A DNA stretch of 64,000 nt from Ampelocalamus luodianensis (taxonomy: Eukaryota; Streptophyta; Magnoliopsida; Poales; Poaceae), in NCBI GenBank assembly GCA_036346255.1, contig CM070619.1, forward strand, positions 38,012,342 through 38,076,341, read 5' to 3'. This document shows, one piece after another, positions 1-10,854 of this stretch; positions within the stretch are counted from its first letter, which is position 1, and the number at the start of each line of letters is the position of its first letter. The notes below the pieces were generated by a model. It was given only the letters and a program-made list of their open reading frames with translations, did no database searches and had not been told where the DNA came from. The translations under genes were made by a program, and so were the position numbers.

Positions 1-74
1 GAATTGCCTACTTTAGAGTTACTAGAGTCTGTTTAGTAGCATTCCAGGCTCATGACGAGCTGGGGTGTTACACA
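1..74 (+). repeat. LTR 3' end fragment, plus orientation
   Basis: This stretch ends in GGTGTTACA. It is the reverse complement of the first about 75 bases of the LTRs at 32482 and 39498 (shared core TTTAGTAGCATTCCAGGCTC). It is therefore the terminal part of an LTR of the same broad group, in the opposite orientation to the LTR piece that follows. The rest of that LTR, if present, lies outside the window. Confidence 0.75.
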
Positions 75-1713
75 CACTCCACGAGTGTGGGGATCTCAAG
101 CCCGTCACATTCATGACGGGGACCTCAAAGATGTGCATGCTTGGTCATCACAAGACCAGGCCTCAACATGATATCAAAATGCATATGCACCATCTCTTTT
201 CAACATCAAGCACCAATGGCGGTAACAACATTCATGAATGAAGGCAATAACGACATTCACGAATTAAGGTGATAACAACATTCATGAATAAAGGCAATAA
301 CAACATTCATGCATAAAGTATATCCATAGTTTGAACATTCACCTTTCTGATTATGCACACTTATCAACAGCCACACGACATTAACAAGCATCAAACCCGC
401 ATTCATGTCCAAGCAATCACAAATAAGGATCAAACGATGCACTTGCCTCAACCGTGCGAGGAGCGAAGGGCGCGAAGAGGGTGCCACCTCCGAACCAGTC
501 CCCACCTAAACATTCAATTAAGAAATGCTAAGACAGCAATAGAGGACCACTCAAACCATAAAAGTAAACACGGACTCACAAAAGTTCCCTTCGCGCGAGC
601 CCAGCCCTAATTTCTAGATGTCGCTTTGTCCCCTCTGTGGACAGTCATGTTCTAAAATTCATATCTTTTGTACAGGATCCAAATTAGGTGTTCTTGGACT
701 TCATTGAAAGGTTATCAAATTCCCCAACTAAACCTAGTTGGTGAGCCTTCCTGTTTAGGCCATCTACTACCCCTAACATGCGAAATAACAGAACATTGTT
801 TTCACGTCAGGTTCTCTGGACAGTACACTAAATTGATCATAACTTTCAGCTCATTTGTCCAAAGTTCGCGTTCTTGCGCTTCCTGAAAGCTACGACAAAT
901 ATATACAACTTTCGTTATACTGAGATCCTCTAATTCCCCATTTAACTTATCGCACAAGTCAGATTACTAAAACCTGTCAAAACACCGTGAATCGCAAGAC
1001 AGTCGCACTAATAAATTCATAAATTTTGGTACAGAGGTCCAAATAATATGATCTAGCACTTCATCGAAAGATATTGATGTCATCTACAACTCTCTAGGAG
1101 AAGCCCAAGACTGAATCCGCACTTAACTACATCAAAACGTTTGTCTAACGCGATTTGTCTGAGGAGACAGAAATACCGACATTGCTACAACAATCAAAAG
1201 ATGCATCTACTGGGAATCCGGGTTACCCTTGACGAACACCGATGACTAGGATGCCACCCATGAACCTTCACCATTTCCTCTCCTCCTCCTCCTTCTTCTC
1301 CTTCCTTGGACGGCCACCACGCGTGTGATCCACCTCGTCCTCTTCCTTCGGCGACCAGCGGGGAGATCGAGCCTCTTTGGGTAGTGGGGGGCGCAAAGGG
1401 AGGTGCACGGACGGGGAGGGCACCCAAGGGAGGCGGCTGCGAGGGAGGGAGAGGGGTGCAAGGGAGTGGGGGGAAGGGAAAGGGCGGCTTGGGTTTGGGG
1501 AGGGGGGAAGTGGCGCCTCCCCCCCTTGGCCGGCCACCCATGAGGCCTCATGGGCTGAGGCCCAGGCCCAGGTTGCCGTAAAAACACTGATTTCCCCCTC
1601 TCTAGCTGCGAAATTAATCATTTTCTATTTGGTCATTTCGTCAATTCAGATAACTCTCTCCCGATTAATTATTCTCTCCTGGTTAATTCCTTTCGTACTT
1701 TTAGGGTATTACA
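75..1713 (-). repeat. Truncated LTR of the D/E-type retrotransposon group
   Basis: Read on the minus strand it starts TGTAATACCC at 1713. It aligns in order with the LTR at 32482-34663: the purine-rich GC-rich stretch at 1375-1560, the blocks similar to those around 33600-34100, and the hairpin block at 75-160. It lacks about the first 600 plus-strand bases of that LTR, which are replaced by the inverted end fragment at 1-74. No flanking internal region or target duplication is visible, so it is a rearranged LTR remnant. Short reading frames in the GC-rich part are not genes. Confidence 0.75.
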
Positions 1714-2405
1714 AAAAGCTAGTATGACAAATCGCTAAAGCAGATCCAAACAGAGTCATCTAATCAATTTGTAAAACAATCACGTTCTCTAAAAATACCG
1801 AGAAAATGATCGTTCATGATCATTCATTCATGTTATTCATGGACAAAAAAGGAGCAAGCATTTGCTAGACAATAAAAGATTTCTAGGACAGTGATTATGC
1901 CAGGTCTAGTTGGCTCTGCAATGATTTATGACATCAATACAATGTATCAGTTCCAAAGAGGTAAGTGGCATCCTCAGGTTAAGAAATCTTGATAGCAGCA
2001 GTTATCTAGAGATTTTTCTATTTCGAACTTCAAGCTCTATTTGACAAAAGTGATAGATAACAGTAAGGGGATTATTTTGAAATGAGAAGGCCAGGAGATA
2101 CGTAGGGCTTGATCAAAATTTTCCAAGTTTTGTACCAAAATTTACTTAGGGCCAGGAGATACTGTACTACTAAAAATTTACTTACGCCCTACACAGCTAC
2201 ACTACACTTATATCTCTGAAGCTTCTAAAAAATCAACAAAATTTTTGACTAGAACATTCATCTATTCTTGCATCTGTCAGTATGCATTCAGCAGTTATCC
2301 TAAAAATTTGACTAGAAAATTCAAGCCTGCATACCACACCATTATTCAAGCACAAAATCTAACTCCCCACAGTATGAAAATCTACATTGCAAGAACAAGT
2401 ATGAA
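1714..2405. other. Gene-free AT-rich stretch, no recognisable element
   Basis: It lies between the LTR remnant and the GC-rich patch before the CACTA repeats. I see no long reading frame, terminal repeat or known motif. It may be the 3' flank or 3' part of the CACTA element, but no CACTA terminus could be found. Confidence 0.5.
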
Positions 2406-2660
2406 ACTCCCCAGATGAGGGTACGCCAAGGATGGGGTAGAAGATGCCGACTTACCTCACCGGGGAAGAAGCCATGTGCGCCGGGGGGAGAAGCCGTGTG
2501 CGTCGGGGAGGAAGAGCTACCGCCGGGGAGGAGGGAGTCACTTGGGGGGAGGGTGCCACCGCGTTGGCCATCGCCACCAGATGCAAAGGGGTGGGGGGAA
2601 AGCACCGAGCCAGATGTGCATGGGTGAGGGATGCAAGCGGGTGAGTGGGGGCACCGCAAA
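2406..2660. other. GC-rich patch next to CACTA subterminal repeats
   Basis: A sharp GC-rich island, rich in GGGG and CCGCCGGGG runs, lies in AT-rich surroundings. Short frames exist on both strands but none resembles a known protein. It could be an internal segment of the CACTA element or a captured gene fragment. No function can be assigned. Confidence 0.4.
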
Positions 2661-2684
2661 CTCTAGAGTTCGAATATAAATAGG

Positions 2685-2880
2685 GTTGAACATCACCGAC
2701 GGTTCTAAAGTAGAACCATCTATGATAAATACACATCACAGACGGTTCCAATAAATAACCGTCTATGATAAATATAAACATTGGATATCACAAATGGTTC
2801 TAAAGTAGAACTGTCCGTGATAAATACATATCACAGACGGTTCCAATAAATAATTGTATGTGATAATATACATTTTCATA
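2685..2880 (-). repeat. CACTA subterminal repeats
   Basis: The motif ACGGTTCTAAAGTAGAAC, followed by a variant of CCGTCTGTGATAAATA, recurs in direct and inverted form at about 2698, 2745, 2795 and 2837. Arrays of this kind bind the small accessory protein (TNPA type) of CACTA elements and lie inside the termini. Their position beyond the C-terminal end of the transposase makes this the 3' end region of the element. A canonical CACTA terminus was not found. Confidence 0.7.
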
Positions 2881-3090
2881 TACATAAATGCAAATTCACA
2901 TATGACACATTCTCATATATATAAATGCAAATTCAGAACATATGACACATAAACATTTCCTTCGTCATTCCACTTGCTTATGTTCTTTAAAAATCAGCCC
3001 TTCATAATGATCGACGTGTATGTAGCTAGTTTTGTCACGTTGTTCTTCCTCGACCCTTATGCTATTTTCGAAAGGAGGAAACTCATCAAA

Positions 3091-3342
3091 TTAATTGTAT
3101 TCTTTCTCGTCCATTACATTCTCAACTCTGATAATCCTTATTTTTTCATGAAGAACTACGTGACGCTTCTTATTTGCCTGGTCAGTTACATAGAAGACTT
3201 GAATAACATGGTTAGCGAATACGAATGGTTTGTCTTTGTATCTGACACGTTCGAGGTCCACGGTAGTGACATAGTACTTATCGACCTTCACCTGTGGGAG
3301 ATGGACCCAATAGCACCGAAATAGGGGGGTCTTGAAAAGCAT
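3091..3342 (-). pseudogene. CACTA transposase, DUF4216-like C-terminal domain
   Basis: An open stretch of about 83 codons reads as the DUF4216 domain found at the C-terminus of grass CACTA (TNP2/TNPD) transposases. Visible motifs include LFKTPLFRCYWV, then VDKYYVTTVDLERV, PFVFANHVIQVFYV and HVVL. DUF4216 has no defined catalytic role. The piece follows the TNP2 and DUF4218 pieces in the expected order on the minus strand. It is not joined to them in frame, because stops and frame changes lie between 3343 and 3801, so it is part of a dead transposase. Confidence 0.85.
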
Positions 3343-3801
3343 GTAGTTGAGCTACCAAATCTCATCTATGAACCCATAGTAGGAGCTCCTCAACCCATCG
3401 GTACTGAACACATCTATGCGGACACCGCTATTCTGGTTAGTGCTCTTTATATCCTAAGCATGCGTATCGAATATGTACCCATTTATGTCATATCCTTACC
3501 ATATCACAACTGTAAATATTGTCCCTTTTGCCAACCATGTCAGCATATCACTTGGCGAGCTCCTAGCAAGTCGCTCCTTCAACCATTGGTTGAACCGACT
3601 GTTGTGTTGTTTCGTAATCCAAACAATCGGCCGCTTTGGATTATGTTGCCAAAGCACGTTCTTGTGCAGGTCGATATACGGGGACACTTTAGTAATGTGT
3701 TGCAAGACCATGAAATAGGCTTGAGCATACGCATCCATATATGGAGTGATTGCTTTCCTTTCGATAGTCCTAATACCCTCAAGCCTCCCCTCATGGTGAG
3801 A

Positions 3802-4319
3802 TCAAGGCACACCTATCGGTTCGACTTGAGACATGTAATCGATGCAGAACTCAATAACCTCTTCGGTTGCATAACCTTCGACGATGCTGCCCTCCGACCG
3901 AGATCGATTCCGTACATAGGACTTAAGAATTCTCATGAACCTCTCGAACTGGTACATGCTACGTAGGAACAAGGGCCCGCACATATTTATCTCCCTCACA
4001 ATGAGATGGACCATGATATCGAAAAATGACAGAGGGAAATACATCTCAAGATGACATAAAGTCATCACCACCTCTCCTATAGAGCATCTAGTCCTTTGGG
4101 ATCGATGACCTTCTGAGTAATAGTATTAAAGAAATAACACAGTCTCATGATTGACTCTTGGACCTTGATCGGCAAAATACTTCTAATTGCAACAGGAAGC
4201 ATCTGTGTCATTAGCACAAGACAATCATGAGACTTCATGTCAATTAACTTCAAATCTTCCATCGAAACAAGTTTCTTCATGTTGGCGGAGTAACCAGATA
4301 GAACTTTTACACCATGCAA
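3802..4319 (-). pseudogene. CACTA transposase, DUF4218-like domain
   Basis: Two adjoining frames (4319-4077 and 4071-3802) read through one DUF4218 domain of plant CACTA transposases. The first contains VLSGYSANMKKLVSMEDLKL, KSHDCLVLMTQMLPVAIR and RLCYFFN. The second contains LCHLEMYFPLSFFDIMVHLI, MYQFERFMRILKSYVRNR and EGSIVEGYATEEVIEFC. A small frame break separates them. DUF4218 normally lies between the Tnp2 core and DUF4216, as here. Frames on the plus strand across this stretch are shadows. Confidence 0.88.
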
Positions 4320-4399
4320 GCACTGGCATAGTTCAATTCTCTCAGCCTTGGATAGAGTGTAACAAGCAGGGGAAGGTTTGTTAGTCCTTATCGGTCTTT

Positions 4400-5641
4400 G
4401 TCGGTGCTAACTCAGGTCTGATGTCCATATCAACCAAGTCAAGCCGTGCGTTGATAACATCCTTTATTTTGTTACGAATGTTCAGTAAGAGACCAATCAA
4501 GTTGTCACATATATTTTTCTCTACGTGTATGACATCGATGCAGTGGCGAATTTTTAGGTGCTCCCGATAAGGTAAGTCCTAAAATATTGATCTCTTCTTC
4601 CAAATGTTCTTCTCATGGGTCCTCGATTTACATCCTTTTCCAAGCACAACATCCAAATCCTTAACCATATCATAGACCCCCTTTTCCGCTTAAATACCTT
4701 AGAGCTGAACTGTCCTCATTCTCTCTGTCTAATTGTTTCTTTATCCTAGGGTATGGGTGAGCCCTCCGAAGGAACCTACGGTGACGTATGTACACAGTTT
4801 TGCATAAGTGCTTCAGCCACACACTCTCGGTATCATCTAAGCAGTGAGTACAGGTTTTGGCCCCTTTTGTGCTCTGGCCCAACAGGTTGCAAGGGTAGAA
4901 TAATCATTTATGGTGTAGAATAACAAGGAGCATAAAGTGAAGTTCTGTCGTTTGTACGTAACCCATACCTGTACCCCTTTGATCCACAATATTGTTAGAT
5001 CTTCCATCAATGGTGCTAGGTACACATCAATATCATTCCCAGGTTGCTTCGACCCTTGGATAAGTATCGACAACAAAATATACTTTCTCTTCATACACAA
5101 CCAAAGAGGAAGGTTGTAGATACAGAGAGTCACATGCCAAGTGCTGTGTTGTCTGCTCATGTTACCAAAAGGATTCATTTCATATGTACTCAATCCAAAC
5201 CTTATATTCCTCAGTTCTGCACCAAAGTCTGCAAACCTCCTATCGATATTTCTCCACTGGGTGGAATCAGCAGGGTGTCTTAGCTTTCCTTCCTTCTTAC
5301 ACTCCTCTGAGTGCCAAGCAATAGTTTTGCATCCTTTGGGTTCGCAAAAAACCGCTTCAAATGGGAAATTACAGGAAGATACCATGCCACCTTAGCAAGA
5401 GGTCCTTTCTTCACCTCGATTCCCTCGCTGTCATCTAATTGATTCTTACGCTTGTATCGGGATGCGTTGCACACTAGACATACATGCATGTTTGCATACT
5501 CTTTACGGTAGAGAATACATTCGTTCGAACATGTATGTATTCTTTCCACTTCTATTCCCAATGGACAAAGAACCTTCTTAGTTTTGTAGTGGTTTTCGGC
5601 AACTTGTTTTTCTCCGGAAGCATGTCCGCTAAGAGACCCAT
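4400..5641 (-). pseudogene. CACTA transposase TNP2 core (broken)
   Basis: Three overlapping frames carry the Tnp2 transposase core. Frame 5561-5280 has IHTCSNECILYRKEY followed by a CLVCNASRYKRK cysteine motif. Frame 5385-4837 has LRHPADSTQWRNIDRRFADF, FGLSTYEMNPFGNMS and LCIYNLPLWLCMKRKYILL, then IQGSKQPGNDIDVYLAPL. Frame 4882-4670 has CTHCLDDTESVWLKH and HRRFLRRAHPY. Downstream, at about 4560-4400, VEKNICDNLIGLLLNIR is readable. Tnp2 proteins bind and cut the CACTA ends. Several frameshifts make the gene inactive. It stops abruptly at 5641, where element A is inserted, and its N-terminal coding continues at 53059 on the far side. Confidence 0.9.
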
Positions 5642-6267
5642 TGTAACAGCCCCAATTTTATGAACAGTAATAAAATGTTTTATGAACAGTAATGATGTAT
5701 TGTTCATAACAGTAATGAGGTGCTATTCATAGCATCACTGTTCATTTTTACAGATTGGGCATTATGTTGCACATGAAAACTTTCCTTTTCCAGCCAAAAT
5801 CCAAAACCTATTCGAAGCTTCAAAGGAAATACAAGTTAGAGCTTGTATTATCATTGGGAGGTATTTTTATCAAAGCCTAGATAAATTATCTTGCCCAAAA
5901 ATATTTTTGTTGAATTTTTAGAAATTATTTTGTCTTGGAGAAAAATATTTGTCTTTAAATAAACCTATTCGGGTTAAGGTAATTATTTATGAATTTTAAA
6001 AGTGAAACTGTGGTTTTCAAAATTTATTTGGAAAATATATCATCCCAGTAGCCTTCCTGCAAAATTTCATGAATTTACAAATTTATTTACTATTTCTAAA
6101 GCCCGGTCAAACTTTTAACATTTGAATTTAGGGCTGGTCAACTCTTCTGGTCTAAACCCAAACCCTAGCACTGTAACGACTCGAACCCAAAGAGGTTGGG
6201 TCCAATCGGTGCATTTGGGCCGGCTCAGTCATGCTCGGGCGCGAGCCCAACCCTTCACGTAACGCGA

Positions 6268-6923
6268 GCCGTTGAACTCCAATCGAACGGACGGGATTTG
6301 CGAAGCCGCGTGGGCTATCCACATATGCGAAACAATTTCCACCGTTGGATCTCCATCCAACACATCCAGCGTTAGATCGAAATCTTAACGCACCTCCACT
6401 TGCGGCTGTTGATTTCCTAACCAACACGCCGGATCTTTTGTGTCGTTTGGGCCATCCCGTAGGGCTCATTCAATCCTGGCCGTAGGATCTTGATCATGCG
6501 GTGCTCACTTTTTAGGCTAGATCATTTTCTTAGGACAAAGGCCAAATTAAACGTGAGCCCTTGGATCTAGATCGGGCGATCGAGAGGGGCGATAACAATC
6601 GGACCTCCGGACTCCCCACTTGATCTCCACCGTTGATCTTAGATCCAACCGCGCCGCTCTTTTCGTTTTGAACTTAAAGGCGCGCATTCGTCTTTGGCCG
6701 TCGGATTCAAATCCTACGGTACCCCTTTCGACCATGTGCGTTTAGGGCCCGATTTCTGTAGGGCCATTGGATGTCGATCATAGGGCCTATAATGAGATAA
6801 CATTCGGACCTCCGGATCTTCCCTCAATCTTGACCGTAGAAAACAAATCTAACGGTGCCACATCATCTCATTTAAAGTGACGTGTATTTTTTTGAGATCG
6901 ATCGTTGGATTCAAATCCAACGC
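6268..6923 (+). repeat. Array of degenerate palindromic modules in the A LTR
   Basis: Imperfect palindromes built on CCGTTGGAT and ATCCAACGG occur at about 6268, 6341, 6370, 6405, 6477, 6558, 6629, 6697, 6762, 6832 and 6900, mostly 64-81 bases apart. The clearest are CGTTGGATTCAAATCCAACG at about 6904 and CCGTCGGATTCAAATCCTAC at about 6699. The same array is in the 3' LTR (49320-49960) and in element F. It lies upstream of the TATA box, so in U3. Confidence 0.7.
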
Positions 6924-7297
6924 TCCTCTTTGAATATAACCTTTGGACTTCTGTAGGGCTCCATTAAATCTCAAGTGTCCGTTTGAGATCGCAGGGCCCA
7001 TATTTAATGATATCGATTAGATTCTCTTAATACCTATTTTCATCGCAGCCGCCCCTTTCTAATCGGACGGTCGATGTTCTTTTGAGTTTTAGGAGGCGCA
7101 CGCGACTGCAGCTGACAGCGGGGCCTGCATGTCAGGGAGTCGCCTCTCTTCCTCCTTGCCTTTGTGCGTTGCCGCCGGCTTCGTGACCGGAGTAGGGGCG
7201 TTATCCAATGATCGTGCAACTATTTTTCGGATATTTAGCATCAATTGGACACCTGATCGGCTCTAGACACTTCCTCTTACTCCTGTAGCTCAACCTC

Positions 7298-7307
7298 TAT
7301 ATATATA
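7298..7307 (+). promoter_or_regulatory. TATA box of element A 5' LTR
   Basis: TATATATATA is followed by CCCTAGC, in a conserved position shared with the 3' LTR (50308-50317) and, as TATATAAA, with element F (12451). It is the likely core promoter, with transcription starting some 30 bases downstream. Confidence 0.65.
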
Positions 7308-7732
7308 CCCTAGCTTTTTGCTACTGCCATTGTTGACCAAAGAAGCTCATTATCTTCCTTTTCGTTCCAGTGGAGTTTCTTGCTCTCACACCTTGCTTAT
7401 CTATCCTAGATGCTTAATTCACCTGTAATGTGAGCTTACCATCTTTTGTAGGTTGAAACCGGGGACTTTCTCTCTATTGATCAGAGCCGGTTTTAGGAAC
7501 CTTCGGTGTTTTTCTTATCTTGGTAAGCTAAGACCTTAGTTCTTGTCATCTTGAGCACCTTAAGGACCTCAGAAGCTCATATGAACCATTCACTTGTACA
7601 TGTAATACTCCCACCTTTAAACTGAAAAGTTGTTTTCATAACTTTTCGGTCTTTCATGTCGTTTTCAAGTTCTAGGGTTTCTCCTGTTAACTTATCATCC
7701 TATTTAGGTTTTAGCTAAACCCTAGTAGCATA

Positions 7733-8303
7733 TGATGAGACTACGGCGACCCGATCTTCCGATAGGTTCGATTGATTTCGTCGTGAGGATGTTGACGCTT
7801 TGAGGCTTTCGACCAGCAGATCGTCACCTCGCAATTCGCTACACCCACACGACTGTCGTTATCGACCACGCTCGCACGCGATCGACCTTACCACGAGGGT
7901 TATGGTTCCTACAAGCAATCGAAGCAACTCACAAGAACAGGATAGATGCAATCTGAATTGTATTGCGAATATGAATGAAGTTCACAAAGTGGGGTTCCTC
8001 AAACCGATAAGCGCGAAGCGCAAAGTGGCGAGAATAATTCTAAGAAAAACCCAACCCTAAAGCGTGGCTGCTGTTTATATATAGGGGACGTGAAGGGGTT
8101 GACCTAGGTTGTGCGACCATGGGAGAGGCGTACACAACCTAGGCTTTGACCCCGACACGCTTACAAAGCCTTATTAGGCCCAAAGCGGTGTCGCGACACC
8201 TAATGGTCGAAGGCGTGAGACCTAGTCGTAGCACTTGCCTGGTGCAGTCGTAGCGCCGACAAACCTAGTCAAGGAGCTTGAGACACAGTCGTAGAAGCGG
8301 TGG
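7733..8303 (-). repeat. Element B 3' LTR, distal part
   Basis: Aligns with 30249-30830 of the other LTR, from GATGAGACTACGG through the TATA region (minus-strand CTATATATAA at 8084-8075) into the CTGGTCGTAGCG-type repeats. It stops where element F enters. The remaining 3' LTR is 15210-15520. Together they give about 880 bp, against 891 bp for the 5' LTR. Confidence 0.9.
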
Positions 8304-9280
8304 TGTATGACCCCAATTTTATCAACTTGATAATAATGCATTATGAGCAGTAATGGGCTCTTGTTCATATCATTCTTATTCTTAATCTCGATTGGGAGTT
8401 CTTTGTTACAAATAAAACCTTCCTTTTAGCCAAAGTCCAAAGGCTTATTTTGAATATTTAAAGGAATACAGGATAAAACTTGTATTATATTTGGAAAGTA
8501 TTTTTATTAAAGCCTAGACAAATTATCTTGGCTAAAAATATTTTTGTTGCATTTTTAGAAATTATTTGGACTTAAAGAAAATTTATGGTCTTTAAATAAA
8601 TGTTTTCGGCCTGAAATCAATATTTATGTATTTTATAAAGTGAAAATGTGGTTTATAAAATTTATCGGGAAATATATCATCCCGGTAGCTTACAGTAAAA
8701 ATTTCATGATTTTATGAATTTATTTGCTATTTTTAAAGCCCAGTCAAACCTTTTAAATATTTGAATAAGGTTTGGTCAACCAAACCGGTCCAAACCCAAA
8801 CTTAATGCTATTGCGACCAGTCTCATGTGGACTTGGTCCAGCAGAACCATTTGGTCGGCTCGGTCACGTCCCAACGCGAGCCCAAAGCTCACACGTGATA
8901 TGAGCCGTTGATCTTCAATCGAGCAGGCGGCTATAACACCCATGTTTGTCCACGTGTACACTTTAATCTCCACCGTTGGATATCGATCTAACGCGAGATC
9001 GGTGTATGCAACCGGACGACTCGGATCCTTAATCAATCTCCACCGTTCGTTTCTAATCCAAGCGTGGCGCTCTTTCGTTTTAAACTTAAAGGCGCACTTT
9101 TATTTCAGCCGTTAGATTCAAATCCTACGGTTTTCCCTTTTCTCGCGTATTATAAAGCCCGCACTCCTGCGGACCATTGGATCTTCATCGTGGCCCGATT
9201 AGTGTATGCATTCGGACGACTCGGATCCCGCTGTCGTGGCCGTCCATCCTTGATCTAGCGGTATCGCTTATTTCAAATTG
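8304..9280 (+). repeat. Element F 5' LTR, truncated
   Basis: Aligns with 10855-11828 of its own 3' LTR. The match ends at TATTTCAAATTG, after which the sequence jumps to integrase coding (GCCGAGGTAGCGAAATCAAG). About 3.4 kb of LTR plus most of the internal region are gone. Confidence 0.88.
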
Positions 9281-10620
9281 CGCCGAGGTAGCGAAATCAA
9301 GGAGAATATGCGAGTAAAGCCAGCGAATTTTACGAAAATGATCGCGATGCGATTCGATATCGCAATCGTTTGGTAGTACCTGCGATTCGAATTGAAGAAT
9401 CTAATTCTCGAGAAGCTCATAATTCCAAGTTTTCTTTGCATCCCGGGAGTACCAAGATGTACCGAGATTTGAAGAAAATATTTTGGTGGAGCCAAATGAA
9501 GAGGCAAATTGCTCGAGTATGTTCTTGAATGTGATATTTGCCAAAGGGTTAAAGCCGAACATCGAAGCCACCGGTACCCTTCACCTTTGCCTATTCCACA
9601 ATGGAAGTGGGAAGAGATCGGTATGGATTTCGTTCTTGGTCTTCCCAAAACTTCCAAGGATCGATGCCATTTGGGTGATCATCGATCGTTTAACTAAAGT
9701 GGCTCATTTTATTCCGTCGGGTGATTTCAATGGCAAGCAATTAGCGAGCTTTATATTGCTAGAATTGTTTGTCTTCATGGTGTTCCTAAAGTCATTGTTT
9801 CGACCGTGGTCCTCAATTCACTTCCCATTTTGGAATAGCCTTCATCGGCTATGGGACCTGAACTTTCTTTCGATCTTGCTACCATCCTCAAACCAGTGGT
9901 CAAGCGAAAGAGTAAACCAAGTAATGGAAGATCTTCTTGAGCCTATGTGCTATCTTATAGCAAAGACGGAGAAATCTTTGCCTGTGTGGAATTTTCTTAC
10001 AATAATAGCTACCAAGCAAGTATTCAAATGTCACCTTTTGAAGCCTTGTATGGGAGAGCTTGTAGGACTCCATTGAATTGGTGCAGTGCGGTGAAAGATC
10101 ATTCTATGGTCCGACTTAGTAAAGGAAGCGAAGAGCAAGTTCGTGATTCGAGATTGTTTGAAAGCGCATGCCTCGTCGGAAGAGCTATCTTGATCATCGT
10201 CGTCGTGAGTTGAGCTTTGAGGTGGATGACCATGTCTATCTTAAAGTGTCACCCATGAAGGGTACTCATCGTTTTGAGTAAAGGAAAACTTCGCACCTCG
10301 TTATATCGGACCCTTCCGAATCATTGCCAAGCGAGGAGTTGTAGCTTACCAATTGGAATTACAGATCACTCTCGTGATGCATGATACTTTTCATGTGTCT
10401 CAATTGAAGAAATGCCTTCATGTTCCTATTGAGGCAAGCGCTTATGAGCATCTTGATCTCCAACTGATCTTTCTTATCAAGAACAACCGATGCGTATCCT
10501 CGACACAATGGAGCGCAGGACAAGAAATCGTCTTGTCAAGTTCTTGAAAATTCGATGGAGCTAATCATTCGAGGATGAAGCCACTTGGGGCCTTGAAGAT
10601 CCGATGCAGTTGAGCACCCC
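9281..10620 (+). pseudogene. Element F integrase and chromodomain remnant
   Basis: The DNA is collinear with element A 47080-48450. Readable pieces include ECDICQRVKAEHRSH and PIPQWKWEEIGMDFVLGLPK (9509-9697), EFSYNNSYQASIQMSPFEAL (9947-10213) and HDTFHVSQLKKCLHVPIEA (10353-10547). The first catalytic aspartate region (GMDF) is visible, but frameshifts interrupt the frame repeatedly, for example after GLPK and in the SDRG region. A chromodomain remnant around 10500-10600 is out of frame. The integrase inserts retrotransposon cDNA; this copy cannot make it. Confidence 0.85.
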
Positions 10621-10837
10621 CATCTTTTGTTGTTTAGTACTTTCCTTTGAATTAAGAAAGGAAAGTTTAAACAAAGCAATGTAAACAAAGATGTAATAAT
10701 AACACTATGTTGTTATGTAAGATTCTTCTTTGTTATCTTTAAAGGAAATCAAAACAACAGATGTTAAATTTCCTCATAATTTATTTCCATTTCACTTCTT
10801 CCTAATCTTAACTTGTTCCAAATCTAGGGACGAGATT

Positions 10838-10854
10838 TTCCTCAAGGGTAGGTT
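10838..10854 (+). promoter_or_regulatory. Element F polypurine tract
   Basis: CTCAAGGGTAGGTT lies immediately before the 3' LTR start TGTAAC, in the place of the AAGGGGGGTAGGTT tract in element A. It primes plus-strand DNA synthesis. It is shorter in G than that of A. Confidence 0.7.

Larger units (their letters stand above)
5642..7732 (+). repeat. Element A 5' LTR, part 1
   Basis: Aligns with 48683-50727 of the 3' LTR. It contains two copies of a TTATGAACAGTAATAAAAT-type unit at its start and about ten palindromes of the CCGTTGGAT...ATCCAACGG type between 6268 and 6923. A TATA box is at 7298. The last five bases, GCATA (7728-7732), are the left target duplication of element B. Small reading frames inside it are not genes. 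Confidence 0.92.

Noticed and set aside
1194..1727. Overlapping Gly/Arg/Pro-rich frames on both strands
   Set aside because: They come from the purine-rich GC-rich segment of an LTR that recurs at 34330-34500 and 41370-41530 with different frames.
3460..3966. 168-codon plus-strand frame
   Set aside because: The minus strand of the same stretch carries the DUF4218 region of the CACTA transposase; the plus frame is a shadow.
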